Of a DNA stretch of 64,000 bases, positions 51,844 through 60,280 are shown in pieces (position 1 is the stretch's first letter; every line of letters starts with the position of its first letter). The notes below the pieces were generated by a model that saw only the letters and a program-made list of their open reading frames with translations, was not told the DNA's origin and searched no databases. Source of the DNA: Arthrobacter sp. B3I9 (GTDB lineage Bacteria > Actinomycetota > Actinomycetes > Actinomycetales > Micrococcaceae); contig NZ_JAUSYO010000001.1 of assembly GCF_030816935.1 (NCBI RefSeq), positions 3,844,001 through 3,908,000 of the forward strand, given 5' to 3'. Made by a program: the position numbers and the translations under genes.

Positions 51844-52710
51844 TTGGATGAAAGGCACGCATCCACCGCTCGGGAGGCACCCACGACCACCAACCCCGGC
51901 CCCGACGCCCAGCTCGCCCGCTGGCAGCGTTTCCGGACCAGCCGCAACAGGGCCCTCGCAAGCGGGCACGGCTGGCTCACGCTGACATCGTTGCAATGGT
52001 TGGAGAGCGAGCCGTCCGCCGTCGAGCTCGCACCGGGCCGGTGGTCCACGGACGATACGACGGCGTTCCTTACCGCGGACGCCGCCGAGGGACTTACGCT
52101 GGTGGACAGCGGTGCGGCGGTGGACGGCACCATCAGTGCCCGGCTCTCCGATGAGGAGTCCTTGATGTGGGTCCAGTACGGCGGGGAGGACGGGCAGCAG
52201 GTCGTCGTGGAGCTCGCCATGCGGGCCGGAAAGTACGCCATCCGCACCCGGGACTCCCAGTCGCCCGTGTTAACCGAGTTCGACGGCGTGCCCGTCTTCG
52301 ATTACCGCCCGGACCTCGTGGTCGAGGCGCGGTTCGTGCCCTACCCCGAGCCGGTGGACATGCCCGTCGGCACCGCCAACCCCCTGGTGGACGGCATGCA
52401 CCGTTCGGTGGGCGAGCTGGTGTTCCGGCTGCCCGGCAAAGACCACGAGTGCCGCCTGCAGGCCGAGGAAGAAAAGCTCGGGGCACTGACCGTGACGTTC
52501 CACGACGAGACGAACGGAGAGACGACAGACGAGTGGCGCAAGGTCTCCACCACCCGGCCGCGCCCGGACAACACGGTGATCCTGGACTTCAACCGGGCCA
52601 TCAACTACCCCAGCGCCTTCACCCCGTACGGCACCTGCCCCATGCCGGTGAAGAACAACAGCCTGGACTACCGGATCGAAGCCGGCGAGAAGGAGCCGGG
52701 ACTCTACTAG
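51844..52710 (+). CDS. DUF1684-domain protein
   Basis: The 288-residue DUF1684 protein has WQRFRTSRNRALASGHGWLTLTSLQWL at the N-terminus, TEFDGVPVFDYRP in the middle and RAINYPSAFTPYGTCPMPVK near the end, as in the whole family. Its function is unknown. There is no ATG near the conserved start. TTG at 51844 with GGGAGG nine bases before is my choice. A second GGGAGG precedes an in-frame ACG at 51883 whose following residues (TTNPGPD) look like a natural N-terminus. The stop shares CTAG with the stop of the convergent acyl-CoA dehydrogenase. Confidence 0.82.
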   Translation: MDERHASTAREAPTTTNPGPDAQLARWQRFRTSRNRALASGHGWLTLTSLQWLESEPSAVELAPGRWSTDDTTAFLTADAAEGLTLVDSGAAVDGTISARLSDEESLMWVQYGGEDGQQVVVELAMRAGKYAIRTRDSQSPVLTEFDGVPVFDYRPDLVVEARFVPYPEPVDMPVGTANPLVDGMHRSVGELVFRLPGKDHECRLQAEEEKLGALTVTFHDETNGETTDEWRKVSTTRPRPDNTVILDFNRAINYPSAFTPYGTCPMPVKNNSLDYRIEAGEKEPGLY

Positions 52711-53945
52711 ACGATCGCGGACACCCCGGTGACGGCGCGGCCCACGATCAGGGTGTTGATCTCGTAGGAGCCCTCGTAGGTGTAGATCGCCTCGGCGTCG
52801 GAGAATATTTTGGCCATCCGGTAATCGGTGACGATCCCGTTGCCGCCAAGGAGGGACCGGCCCAACGCCACCGTTTCGCGCATCCGGGCGCTGACGTAGG
52901 ACTTGGCCAGCGCCACTTGGGGCATGTCCGCCGCACCCCGCTCCTGAAGCTGGGCAATCCGGACCATCATGCCCATGCTCGCCACCGCATTTCCGAGCAT
53001 CGTCACCAGCTGCTGCTGGATGAGCTGGAACTTCGCCAGCGGACGGCCAAACTGCTGGCGTTCGACGGCGTACTGCCGGGCGACGTCGAACGCGGCCAGC
53101 TGCTGGCCAACGCCCTGCCACGCGACCATGATCCGCGACCCGCGCAGCAGCTCGTTCGTGTCCTCGAAGCTGCTGATGCCGGCGAAACGGTCCGCTTCCG
53201 CCACCCGGACGTCCTCGAACACGATGTCCGCGTTCTGCACGGTGCGCAGGGCGATCTTGTTCTCGATCCTGCTCCGCCGTACGCCGGGCAGCGTCGCATC
53301 CACGATGAAACCGCGGATGGCGCCGTCGTCCTCGTCCCGGGCCCACACGAGCATGTAGTCGCAGAACGTGCCGTTGCCGATCCAACGCTTGGCGCCGTTG
53401 AGCACCCAGCAGTCGCCGCCGTCGTCCGCTCCCCCGGGAACGCGCCGGGCGCGGGTTTCCATGCCGCCGGCGACATCGGAACCGTGCTGCGGTTCGGTCA
53501 GGGCGAAGGCGCCGGTGGTCCGCAGGCTGGCGGCGTCCTCGAGCAGGCGCGCCTTCTGCTCCTCCGAGCCGAAGCCGTAAAGGGATTCGACGAAGAGGTC
53601 GTGGTGGACCAGGAAGAACGTCGCGAGCGAGGTATCCACCCGGGTCATCTCGGCGATGACCAGCCCGGCGAACAGGTGGCTGTAGCCGCGTTGGGCCGGT
53701 GCGCTCAGTTCCAGGGCGGCCAGCCTGGGCAGGATGTGGGCAGGGAATTCGGCCTTGTTCCACCAGTCGGTGGCGAAGGGGGCCACTTCGCTCGCCAGGA
53801 ACCCGCGCAGCTCCGCCAGCTTGGCCTGTTCGGTGGCGCTGAGCAGGGACTCGAAGTCGAAGAAGTCGGCGGCCGGCAGGCTCGACGCCGAGCCCGACAC
53901 CGACGGCAGGCCGGAGGCCGGCCCGGTCGCCCCGGCCGGCATCAC
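52707..53945 (-). CDS. Acyl-CoA dehydrogenase
   Basis: The 412-residue flavoprotein oxidises acyl-CoA to enoyl-CoA. Motifs are [15 protein letters not shown] and [13 protein letters not shown] for FAD and substrate, [15 protein letters not shown], and the catalytic Glu region [19 protein letters not shown]. The arrangement resembles glutaryl-CoA or short-chain members. It overlaps the SDR gene upstream by 4 bases, so both act in one operon, likely branched-chain amino acid or fatty acid breakdown. Confidence 0.9.
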   Translation of the reverse strand: MMPAGATGPASGLPSVSGSASSLPAADFFDFESLLSATEQAKLAELRGFLASEVAPFATDWWNKAEFPAHILPRLAALELSAPAQRGYSHLFAGLVIAEMTRVDTSLATFFLVHHDLFVESLYGFGSEEQKARLLEDAASLRTTGAFALTEPQHGSDVAGGMETRARRVPGGADDGGDCWVLNGAKRWIGNGTFCDYMLVWARDEDDGAIRGFIVDATLPGVRRSRIENKIALRTVQNADIVFEDVRVAEADRFAGISSFEDTNELLRGSRIMVAWQGVGQQLAAFDVARQYAVERQQFGRPLAKFQLIQQQLVTMLGNAVASMGMMVRIAQLQERGAADMPQVALAKSYVSARMRETVALGRSLLGGNGIVTDYRMAKIFSDAEAIYTYEGSYEINTLIVGRAVTGVSAIV

Positions 53946-54760
53946 TTGGGCCCCATCCGGATGGCGCCGTCGAGGCGGATGGTCTCGCCGTTGAGCATGG
54001 CGTTGTCGACGATGTGCGCCACCAGGTTCGCGTACTCCCCCGGGCGCCCGAGCCGCGAGGGGTGCGGTACCTGGCGGCCCAGGGAGTCCTGGGCCTCCTG
54101 GGGCAAGCCGGCCATCATCGGCGTCTCGAAGATGCCCGGCGCGATGGTGACCACGCGGACCAGCGAGCGCGCCAGTTCGCGGGCAATCGGAAGGGTCATC
54201 GCCGCCACGGCCCCTTTGGAGGCAGCGTAGGCGGGCTGGCCGATTTGGCCGTCGAAGGCAGCAACGGACGCAGTGTTGATAATGACACCGCGCTCCGGTC
54301 CGCCGAGCTCGGTCATGGCAGGCTCGGTTGCCGCCATCGCCGCAGCGGCCAGCCTGAGCACATTGAAGGTGCCCACCAGATTGATCTGGACGACGCGGTT
54401 GAAGTCCTCCAGCGGCAGCACACCGTCACGGCCCAGGACCTTGCCGGGGGTGCCGATGCCGGCGCAGTTCACCACGATCCGCAGCGGCCCGAGGTCGGCG
54501 GCGGCATCGACGGCGGCCTGCACCTGCTCTTCGTTGGTCACATCCGCGGGGACGAAGACAGCCGTGGGGGCTGGTGTCACGGGATCGGCGTCGTTTTGCT
54601 CGGTGCGGCCGTTCAGCTCGGCCGCGAAGGCTTCCCCGGCCGAGCCCGGCAGGTCCAGCAGCACCACGGAGGCACCAGCGTCGAAGAGCCGCCTCGCCGT
54701 AGCCGCGCCCAGGCCCGAGGCCCCGCCGCTAACCAGCGCAACAGTACCTTTGATGTCCAT
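53942..54760 (-). CDS. SDR, 3-hydroxyacyl-CoA/2-methyl-3-hydroxybutyryl-CoA dehydrogenase-like
   Basis: The 272-residue protein has [24 protein letters not shown] for [13 protein letters not shown], an active-site Ser ([12 protein letters not shown]) and [11 protein letters not shown]. The end GAIRMGPK is typical for the HSD10-like group, which oxidises short 3-hydroxyacyl-CoA in isoleucine or fatty acid breakdown. The ATG at 54760 follows AGGAGG. Paired with the acyl-CoA dehydrogenase it suggests two steps of one beta-oxidation route. Confidence 0.87.
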   Translation of the reverse strand: MDIKGTVALVSGGASGLGAATARRLFDAGASVVLLDLPGSAGEAFAAELNGRTEQNDADPVTPAPTAVFVPADVTNEEQVQAAVDAAADLGPLRIVVNCAGIGTPGKVLGRDGVLPLEDFNRVVQINLVGTFNVLRLAAAAMAATEPAMTELGGPERGVIINTASVAAFDGQIGQPAYAASKGAVAAMTLPIARELARSLVRVVTIAPGIFETPMMAGLPQEAQDSLGRQVPHPSRLGRPGEYANLVAHIVDNAMLNGETIRLDGAIRMGPK

Positions 54761-54962
54761 GCATCCTCCTTGATGTGGATCCTGCTCCCGGCCGCGTACT
54801 GCACCAGCACGCCTCCCGGCGCCGGCCGCAGCTGCCCCGGTTGCCGCTACCGACAGCCGCCGCACGCAACATTAGTTAGTTCAGGTTAACTGGAAGACCG
54901 GGCGTTCCGCACCTTTTCCCGGGATTCCGCTACCGCGGCCTGCGCGCCGCTAGGCTTGTGGC

Positions 54963-56207
54963 ATGACCCCAACAGACGCCTCTGCCGCTCCGGACTGGTC
55001 ATTCCGCGCCGACGAAGCGGCCCGCTCGGTGACCAGGCTTTTCGGGCAGCGGCTCTGGTTCCTGCCGGGGACCCACATCGGCGCGATCGTCCGGCCCTCG
55101 CGCGGGCTGAAGAACCTCGCCCGGCCTTGGCACTACTGGTGGCAGGCCCAGTATCTGGACTGCCTGGTGGACGCGGGCCGCCGTGAAGCAGGCGCCGGCG
55201 GCCGGCCGGGAGCCAGGTTCGACGGCGTGAACCGGCCCAGCGCGGGCCGGCTCGCCTCACAACTGCTCACCGGCGTCCGGCTGCGGAACTTCCTCACCTT
55301 CGTCAACAACTATTTCGACGACATGGCCTGGCTGGCCCTCGCCACCGGCCGGCTGCAGGAACTGGCCGAGGACACCCGCAACCCGGCCGGGCGGCGGCGG
55401 AACGCCAAGGCCCTGCACACCCTCACCCTGCAGTTCGACTCCGCCTCCACCGACGACCTTGGCGGCGGCACTTTTTGGAGCAAGAAACGGGACTTCAAGA
55501 ACACTCCGGCCACCGCCCCGGTGGCGCTGTACTACGCGCGCCGCGGCTATCGGGCCAAAGCGCAGGCCCTGCTGGACTGGCTGGACGCCCGGCTTTACGA
55601 CCCCGAACAGGGCCTGTACCAAGACGGCCTGCGCATCTCCGGCGGAGGCGGCGTGGTGCTCGAAAGCGCCATCTACACCTACAACCAGGGCCCGGTCCTC
55701 GGCGCCCTGTTGGAGCTCGGGGGCGCGGCGAACCTGGAACGGGCGTCCAGCCTGGTTGCTTCGGTGGCGCGGGGGCTCACCCGCCCGGCCCCGCTACCCG
55801 GGCGGAACGCCACCGTCCTCCGCTGCGAAGGAAACGGCGACGGCGGACTCTTCACCGGAATCCTCGCCCGGTACCTGGCGCTGGCCGCCGTCGACGTCCG
55901 GCTCCCCGCCGGGACCCGCGCGACGGCCGCGGCGCTGGTGAACGACACCGCACAGGCGCTCTGGGAGGGCCGCCGGATCCTCCCTGCGGACGACCCCCTT
56001 GCCCGCGCGGGCGGCCGGCTGGTCTTCTCGGCTCGGCCGGAACTGCCGGCCGGTCAAACTTACCCGGCGGGCTCCGCCGTCGAACTCTCCACCCAGCTCC
56101 AGGCCTGGATGGTGCTGGAGGCGGCGGCGGCAATCGCCGCAGCACCCGACGGGCGGGCCGGAAAACCGCACGCCCCGCAGGCCGAGCGAGAGGGCCGCAG
56201 CAATTAA
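54963..56207 (+). CDS. Glycoside hydrolase family 76-like protein
   Basis: The 414-residue protein has the alpha/alpha-barrel pattern of GH76 endo-alpha-1,6-mannanases: HYWWQAQYLDCLVDAG, the catalytic Asp pair in FVNNYFDDMAWLALATG, GGGTFWSKKRDFKNTPA and TYNQGPVLGALLELG. No signal peptide is visible, so it would be cytoplasmic, unlike most characterised members. It stands alone between a divergent SDR operon and the iron transporter. Confidence 0.83.
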   Translation: MTPTDASAAPDWSFRADEAARSVTRLFGQRLWFLPGTHIGAIVRPSRGLKNLARPWHYWWQAQYLDCLVDAGRREAGAGGRPGARFDGVNRPSAGRLASQLLTGVRLRNFLTFVNNYFDDMAWLALATGRLQELAEDTRNPAGRRRNAKALHTLTLQFDSASTDDLGGGTFWSKKRDFKNTPATAPVALYYARRGYRAKAQALLDWLDARLYDPEQGLYQDGLRISGGGGVVLESAIYTYNQGPVLGALLELGGAANLERASSLVASVARGLTRPAPLPGRNATVLRCEGNGDGGLFTGILARYLALAAVDVRLPAGTRATAAALVNDTAQALWEGRRILPADDPLARAGGRLVFSARPELPAGQTYPAGSAVELSTQLQAWMVLEAAAAIAAAPDGRAGKPHAPQAEREGRSN

Positions 56208-56210
56208 GTC

Positions 56211-56225
56211 ACGACATAGTGTCGT
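56211..56225. promoter_or_regulatory. Unassigned 15-bp palindrome
   Basis: ACGACA and TGTCGT arms around TAG lie immediately after the GH76-like stop codon, 18 bases upstream of the CRP-type site. It looks like a dimeric repressor site, but the regulator is unknown. Confidence 0.5.
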
Positions 56226-56231
56226 AATTCA

Positions 56232-56247
56232 TGTGATCCTGATCACA
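56232..56247. promoter_or_regulatory. CRP-type (GlxR-like) binding site
   Basis: TGTGATCCTGATCACA is a perfect match to TGTGA-N6-TCACA and itself fully palindromic. It lies 23 bases before the iron box, at a suitable distance upstream of the promoter for activation. Confidence 0.7.
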
Positions 56248-56262
56248 TAAAGGGTCCTCGGC

Positions 56263-56292
56263 TTGGTTGCTTAGGTTTGGCTAACCTACAGT
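56263..56292 (+). promoter_or_regulatory. Iron box (IdeR/DtxR site) over the fbp promoter
   Basis: TTAGGTTTGGCTAACCTAC at 56271-56289 fits the IdeR/DtxR consensus with few mismatches. It covers the space between a TTGGTT -35 (56263) and a TACAGT -10 (56287). Iron-loaded regulator bound here would switch off the ferric transporter when iron is sufficient. Confidence 0.85.
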
Positions 56293-56372
56293 TTTTCGTA
56301 GTGAGCATGCCCTAAGTTCCCCGCTCACGGGAACGCGGGCTCCCTGACGAATTCCTTCCAGAAAGTAGCCCC

Positions 56373-57434
56373 ATGAAGATCCGCAACAACGCGCTGGCAG
56401 GCATTGCCCTCGCCGCCACCGCCGCGCTCGGCCTGGCAGCCTGTGGCTCCGGCACCTCCTCCTCCACAGGCAGCAGCAGCGCCGCTGCAGCCGACGGCAA
56501 GGCTTCCGGTGAGATCACCGTGTACAACGCCCAGCATGAATCCCTGGCCAAGGAATGGGTGGACGCGTTCACCGCGGAAACCGGCGTCAAGGTGACCCTC
56601 CGGCAGGGCTCGGACACGGAAATGTCCAACCAGATCGTCCAGGAAGGCGCGGCGTCGCCCGCCGACGTGTTCCTGACCGAGAACTCCCCGGCGATGGCCC
56701 AGGTGGAAAACGCCGGGCTGTTTGCGGACGTGGACAAGGCCACCGTCGACCAGGTGCCGGCCGACTTCCGCCCCTCCACCAACAAGTGGACCGGCATCGC
56801 CGCACGCTCCACGGTCCTGGTCTACGACAAGGCCAAGCTGACCGAGGACCAGCTGCCCAAGTCCATGCTGGATCTGGCCAAGCCGGAGTGGCAGGGCAAG
56901 TGGGCGGCATCGCCGTCGGGTGCCGACTTCCAGGCGATCGTCTCGGCGCTGCTGGAACTCAAGGGCGAAGCCGCCGCCGCGGAATGGCTCACCGGCATGA
57001 AGGAAAACTACAAGCCCTACAAGGGCAACAGCACGGCAATGAAGGCCGTCAACGCCGGCGAGGTGGACGCTGCGCTGATCTACCACTACTACTACTACGG
57101 CGACCAGGCCAAGACCGGGGAGAACTCCAAGAACGTCACGCCGTACTACTTCAAGAACCAGGATCCCGGCGCCTTCGTCTCCGTGTCCGGCGGCGGCGTG
57201 CTGAAGTCCTCCAAGAACGCGGCGGCCGCGCAGGCGTTCATCAAGTTCATCACGGGCAAGAAGGGCCAGGAGATCCTGCAGACGGGCACCTCCTTCGAGT
57301 ACCCCGTTGCCTCCAGTGTCCCGGCCAATGACAAGCTCGTCCCGCTGACGGAGCTGCAGGCGCCGGTCGTGGACCCGGCCAAGCTCAACTCCGCAAAGGT
57401 TACCGAGCTGATGACCAAGGCAGGGCTGCTCTAA
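56373..57434 (+). CDS. fbpA: Ferric iron ABC transporter substrate-binding lipoprotein
   Basis: The 353-residue protein has a lipoprotein signal (AATAALGLAAC), then a class-F binding fold. The start of the mature part (ITVYNAQHESLAKEWVDAF), the phosphate/anion loop, and the iron-binding tyrosines in YHYYYYGD match bacterial transferrin-like FbpA proteins. It captures Fe(III) outside the membrane. The iron box upstream supports this, and the permease follows 5 bases after the stop. Confidence 0.92.
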   Translation: MKIRNNALAGIALAATAALGLAACGSGTSSSTGSSSAAAADGKASGEITVYNAQHESLAKEWVDAFTAETGVKVTLRQGSDTEMSNQIVQEGAASPADVFLTENSPAMAQVENAGLFADVDKATVDQVPADFRPSTNKWTGIAARSTVLVYDKAKLTEDQLPKSMLDLAKPEWQGKWAASPSGADFQAIVSALLELKGEAAAAEWLTGMKENYKPYKGNSTAMKAVNAGEVDAALIYHYYYYGDQAKTGENSKNVTPYYFKNQDPGAFVSVSGGGVLKSSKNAAAAQAFIKFITGKKGQEILQTGTSFEYPVASSVPANDKLVPLTELQAPVVDPAKLNSAKVTELMTKAGLL

Positions 57435-57439
57435 CAACT

Positions 57440-59032
57440 GTGACAACCAAGCTGGCGGTCCCCGGTAACCCCGGGGGCACGACGACGGCGGGCAGGGGCA
57501 AACGTCCCCGCCCGCCTGTTGGCGTTTCTGTTGTATCCGTCCTTGCGGTGCTGATCGCGTTGTTCGCGCTCCTTCCGCTGGGGTACGTCGTCGTGATGAC
57601 CGCCGCCACAGGCTGGGACACCGCCGTCGCGCTGATCTTCCGCGAGCGAGTGGGCGAACTGCTGCTGAACACCGTGCTGCTGATGCTGTTCAGCGTGCCC
57701 CTGTGCCTCATCCTCGGCGTCGGCGGGGCATGGCTGGTGGAACGCACGCAGCTCAAGGGACACAAGTGGTGGGCGGTCCTGCTCGCGGCCCCGCTGGCGA
57801 TTCCTGCCTTCGTCAACAGCTACGCCTGGGTTTCGGCGGTGCCCTCCCTTGGCGGCCTCTGGTCCGGCGTTCTGATCGCCACGTTGTCCTACTTCCCGCT
57901 GGTCTACATCCCCGCCGCCGCGACGCTCGGCCGGCTCGACCCCGCGATCGAGCAGTCCGCGGCCTCGCTGGGACTTGGCGCCTGGCGGACCTTCTTCCGT
58001 GTGGTGCTGCCGCAGCTGCGGATCGCGATGACCGGCGGCGCACTGCTGGTGTCACTGCACCTGCTGGCCGAATATGGCGCCTTCGCCATGATCCGCTTCG
58101 ACACCTTCACCACCGCGATCATGGTGCAGTACCAATCCACCTTCAACGGCACCGCCGGCAACATGCTGGCCAGCGTGCTGGTGTTCTTCTGCCTCATCCT
58201 GCTGGTGCTGGAGGTCCGCGGCCGGGGCAGCGCCCGGTACGCAAGGATCGGTTCCGGCGTTCAGGGCGGGGCATTGCGCCTGCCGCTGCACGTTTACCAG
58301 CTCCCGGCCCAGCTGGCCCTCCTTGCCCTGACCGCGCTGGCCTTCGGGCTGCCCCTGACCTTCGTGCTCCGGTGGATCCTCGCGGGCGGGCCCGGCATCT
58401 GGGCCGCGGACGAATTCCTGCCGGCACTGCTGCAGACGATCGCCTACGGCCTTGCCGGTGCCCTCGCCACTACGGTTGTCGCGTTCCCCATGGCCTACCT
58501 TGCCGTCCGGCACGCCAGCTGGTTCAGCAAGGCGCTGGAACTGTCCAACTATGTGACCAGTTCGATGCCCGGGATCGTGGTGGGCCTGGCGTTCGTGACC
58601 GTCAGCATCCGCCTCCTGCCGGCCGTCTACCAGAGCGCCGGGGTCCTGATCGCCGCCTACGTCCTGCTCTTCCTTCCCCGCGCCCTGGTCAATATCCGGG
58701 CCGGACTGGCCCAGGCACCCAAGGAGCTCGATGAGGCGGCGCAGGCGCTGGGCAAGCCGCCGCTGGTGTCCTTCCTCCGCGTGACACTGCGCCTCACCGC
58801 GCCCGCGGCCGCCGGCGGCGCGGCCCTGGTGTTCCTTGCGATCGCCAATGAGCTGACCGCAACGCTGCTGCTCTCACCCAACGGCACCCACACGCTGGCC
58901 ACCGAGTTCTGGAGCAAAAGCAGCGAAATCGACTACGCAGGTGCGGCCCCCTACGCCTTGCTGATGATCCTGATCTCGGCTCCGATGACCTACCTCCTCT
59001 TCCAGCAGTCCAAGAAAGTTGCAGGACAGTGA
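57440..59032 (+). CDS. fbpB: Ferric iron ABC transporter permease
   Basis: The 530-residue protein is a duplicated permease with about 12 helices and two EAA loops, one in each half (QSAASLGLGAWRTFFRVVLP and DEAAQALGKPPLVSFLRVTL). It forms the membrane channel by itself. It starts with GTG and its stop overlaps the GTG start of the ATPase (GTGA). Confidence 0.92.
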   Translation: MTTKLAVPGNPGGTTTAGRGKRPRPPVGVSVVSVLAVLIALFALLPLGYVVVMTAATGWDTAVALIFRERVGELLLNTVLLMLFSVPLCLILGVGGAWLVERTQLKGHKWWAVLLAAPLAIPAFVNSYAWVSAVPSLGGLWSGVLIATLSYFPLVYIPAAATLGRLDPAIEQSAASLGLGAWRTFFRVVLPQLRIAMTGGALLVSLHLLAEYGAFAMIRFDTFTTAIMVQYQSTFNGTAGNMLASVLVFFCLILLVLEVRGRGSARYARIGSGVQGGALRLPLHVYQLPAQLALLALTALAFGLPLTFVLRWILAGGPGIWAADEFLPALLQTIAYGLAGALATTVVAFPMAYLAVRHASWFSKALELSNYVTSSMPGIVVGLAFVTVSIRLLPAVYQSAGVLIAAYVLLFLPRALVNIRAGLAQAPKELDEAAQALGKPPLVSFLRVTLRLTAPAAAGGAALVFLAIANELTATLLLSPNGTHTLATEFWSKSSEIDYAGAAPYALLMILISAPMTYLLFQQSKKVAGQ

Positions 59033-60222
59033 CCGAAACTTCGCCCTTGCGCGATGCGCCCTCCCGGCTGCCGGAGCCGCGGATCGCCGCCTCCGTGGCC
59101 ACCAGCACCAACAGCCACCTGGAGATCGACTCGGTGACCAAGAGCTTCGGCACCCAGGCCGTCCTCCAGGGTGTCAACCTTTCGGTGGCGAAGGGCGGAA
59201 CCACGGCGATCGTCGGTCCCTCCGGTTCCGGCAAGACAACGCTGCTGCGGCTCATCGCCGGGTTCGAGCACCCGGGCACCGGCACCATTTCGCTCAACGG
59301 ACGAAAAGTAGCCGGCGACGGCGTCTGGGTCCCCGCGCATAAGCGCCACGTAGGATACGTGGCGCAGGACGGCGCCCTCTTCCCGCACCTGAGCGTCGGA
59401 CAGAACATCTCGTTCGGCCTTGACGCCGCCAAGCTCGAAGGCGGGCACCGTGCCGTCAAGGCCCGGGTCGCGGAACTGCTGGAGATGGTGTCCCTCGACG
59501 CCGCAATGGCCAAACGCCGGCCGCACCAGCTCTCCGGAGGCCAGCAGCAGCGCGTGGCCCTGGCCCGGGCCCTGGCCAGGGAGCCCGAACTCATGCTGCT
59601 GGACGAACCCTTCTCCGCCCTGGACGCCGGGCTCCGCGTGGCCACCCGCCGGGCGGTCGGCAAGGTCCTGCAGGACGCCGGCGTCACCACGATCCTGGTG
59701 ACGCACGACCAAGCCGAGGCATTGTCGTTCGCGGACCAGGTTGCGGTGATGCGCGGCGGCCGGCTGGCGCAGATCGGCAACCCGTTCGTCGTCTACACCC
59801 GCCCCGCGGACCGCGCCACCGCTGAGTTCCTTGGTGACGCCGTGATCCTGGACGCCTGGATGGAGGGCTCGCTGGCGACCTGCTCGCTTGGCGGCATCCC
59901 GGTCCGCAGGCCCCCGGCGCAGGGACGGGTCCAGCTCATGCTGCGGCCTGAACAGATCCGGATCGCCGAGGACGGACCCATCCGCGGCGTCGTGGTGGAC
60001 ACCGACTACTTCGGGCCGGAAACCACGGTGCGCCTCAAGCTCGCCGTTCCGCCCGTCCTCGCCGAGGGTGCGGTGGCGGATCACCGCTACCCGGGCGGCG
60101 GGGAAATCATCACTATCCGCCACTGGAACGCCTCGATCGCCCGTCCCGGCACCGAGCTGTGCCTGCGGGTGGTGGGCGAAGCCGTGGCCTTTCCCATGGA
60201 CGACCCCGCGCCGCAGCAGTAG
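59029..60222 (+). CDS. fbpC: Ferric iron ABC transporter ATP-binding protein
   Basis: The 397-residue protein has Walker A VGPSGSGKTTLLRLIAGF, signature LSGGQQQRVALARAL, Walker B LMLLDEPFSALD and switch His in THDQAEAL. A C-terminal TOBE-like regulatory domain covers about 280-390. The N-terminal 25 residues are an unstructured extension. It powers uptake through the permease just upstream. Confidence 0.92.
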   Translation: MTETSPLRDAPSRLPEPRIAASVATSTNSHLEIDSVTKSFGTQAVLQGVNLSVAKGGTTAIVGPSGSGKTTLLRLIAGFEHPGTGTISLNGRKVAGDGVWVPAHKRHVGYVAQDGALFPHLSVGQNISFGLDAAKLEGGHRAVKARVAELLEMVSLDAAMAKRRPHQLSGGQQQRVALARALAREPELMLLDEPFSALDAGLRVATRRAVGKVLQDAGVTTILVTHDQAEALSFADQVAVMRGGRLAQIGNPFVVYTRPADRATAEFLGDAVILDAWMEGSLATCSLGGIPVRRPPAQGRVQLMLRPEQIRIAEDGPIRGVVVDTDYFGPETTVRLKLAVPPVLAEGAVADHRYPGGGEIITIRHWNASIARPGTELCLRVVGEAVAFPMDDPAPQQ

Positions 60223-60280
60223 CGCCGCGCCCGCCCGCACCTTCCGTTGAGCCCGCCCCGCCCGGGCATAGGGTTGGGGC

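Noticed and set aside
52167..54230. 687-codon plus-strand frame across DUF1684 and the acyl-CoA dehydrogenase
   Set aside because: It spans two genes with strong family motifs on other frames and reads as Arg/Pro-rich nonsense.
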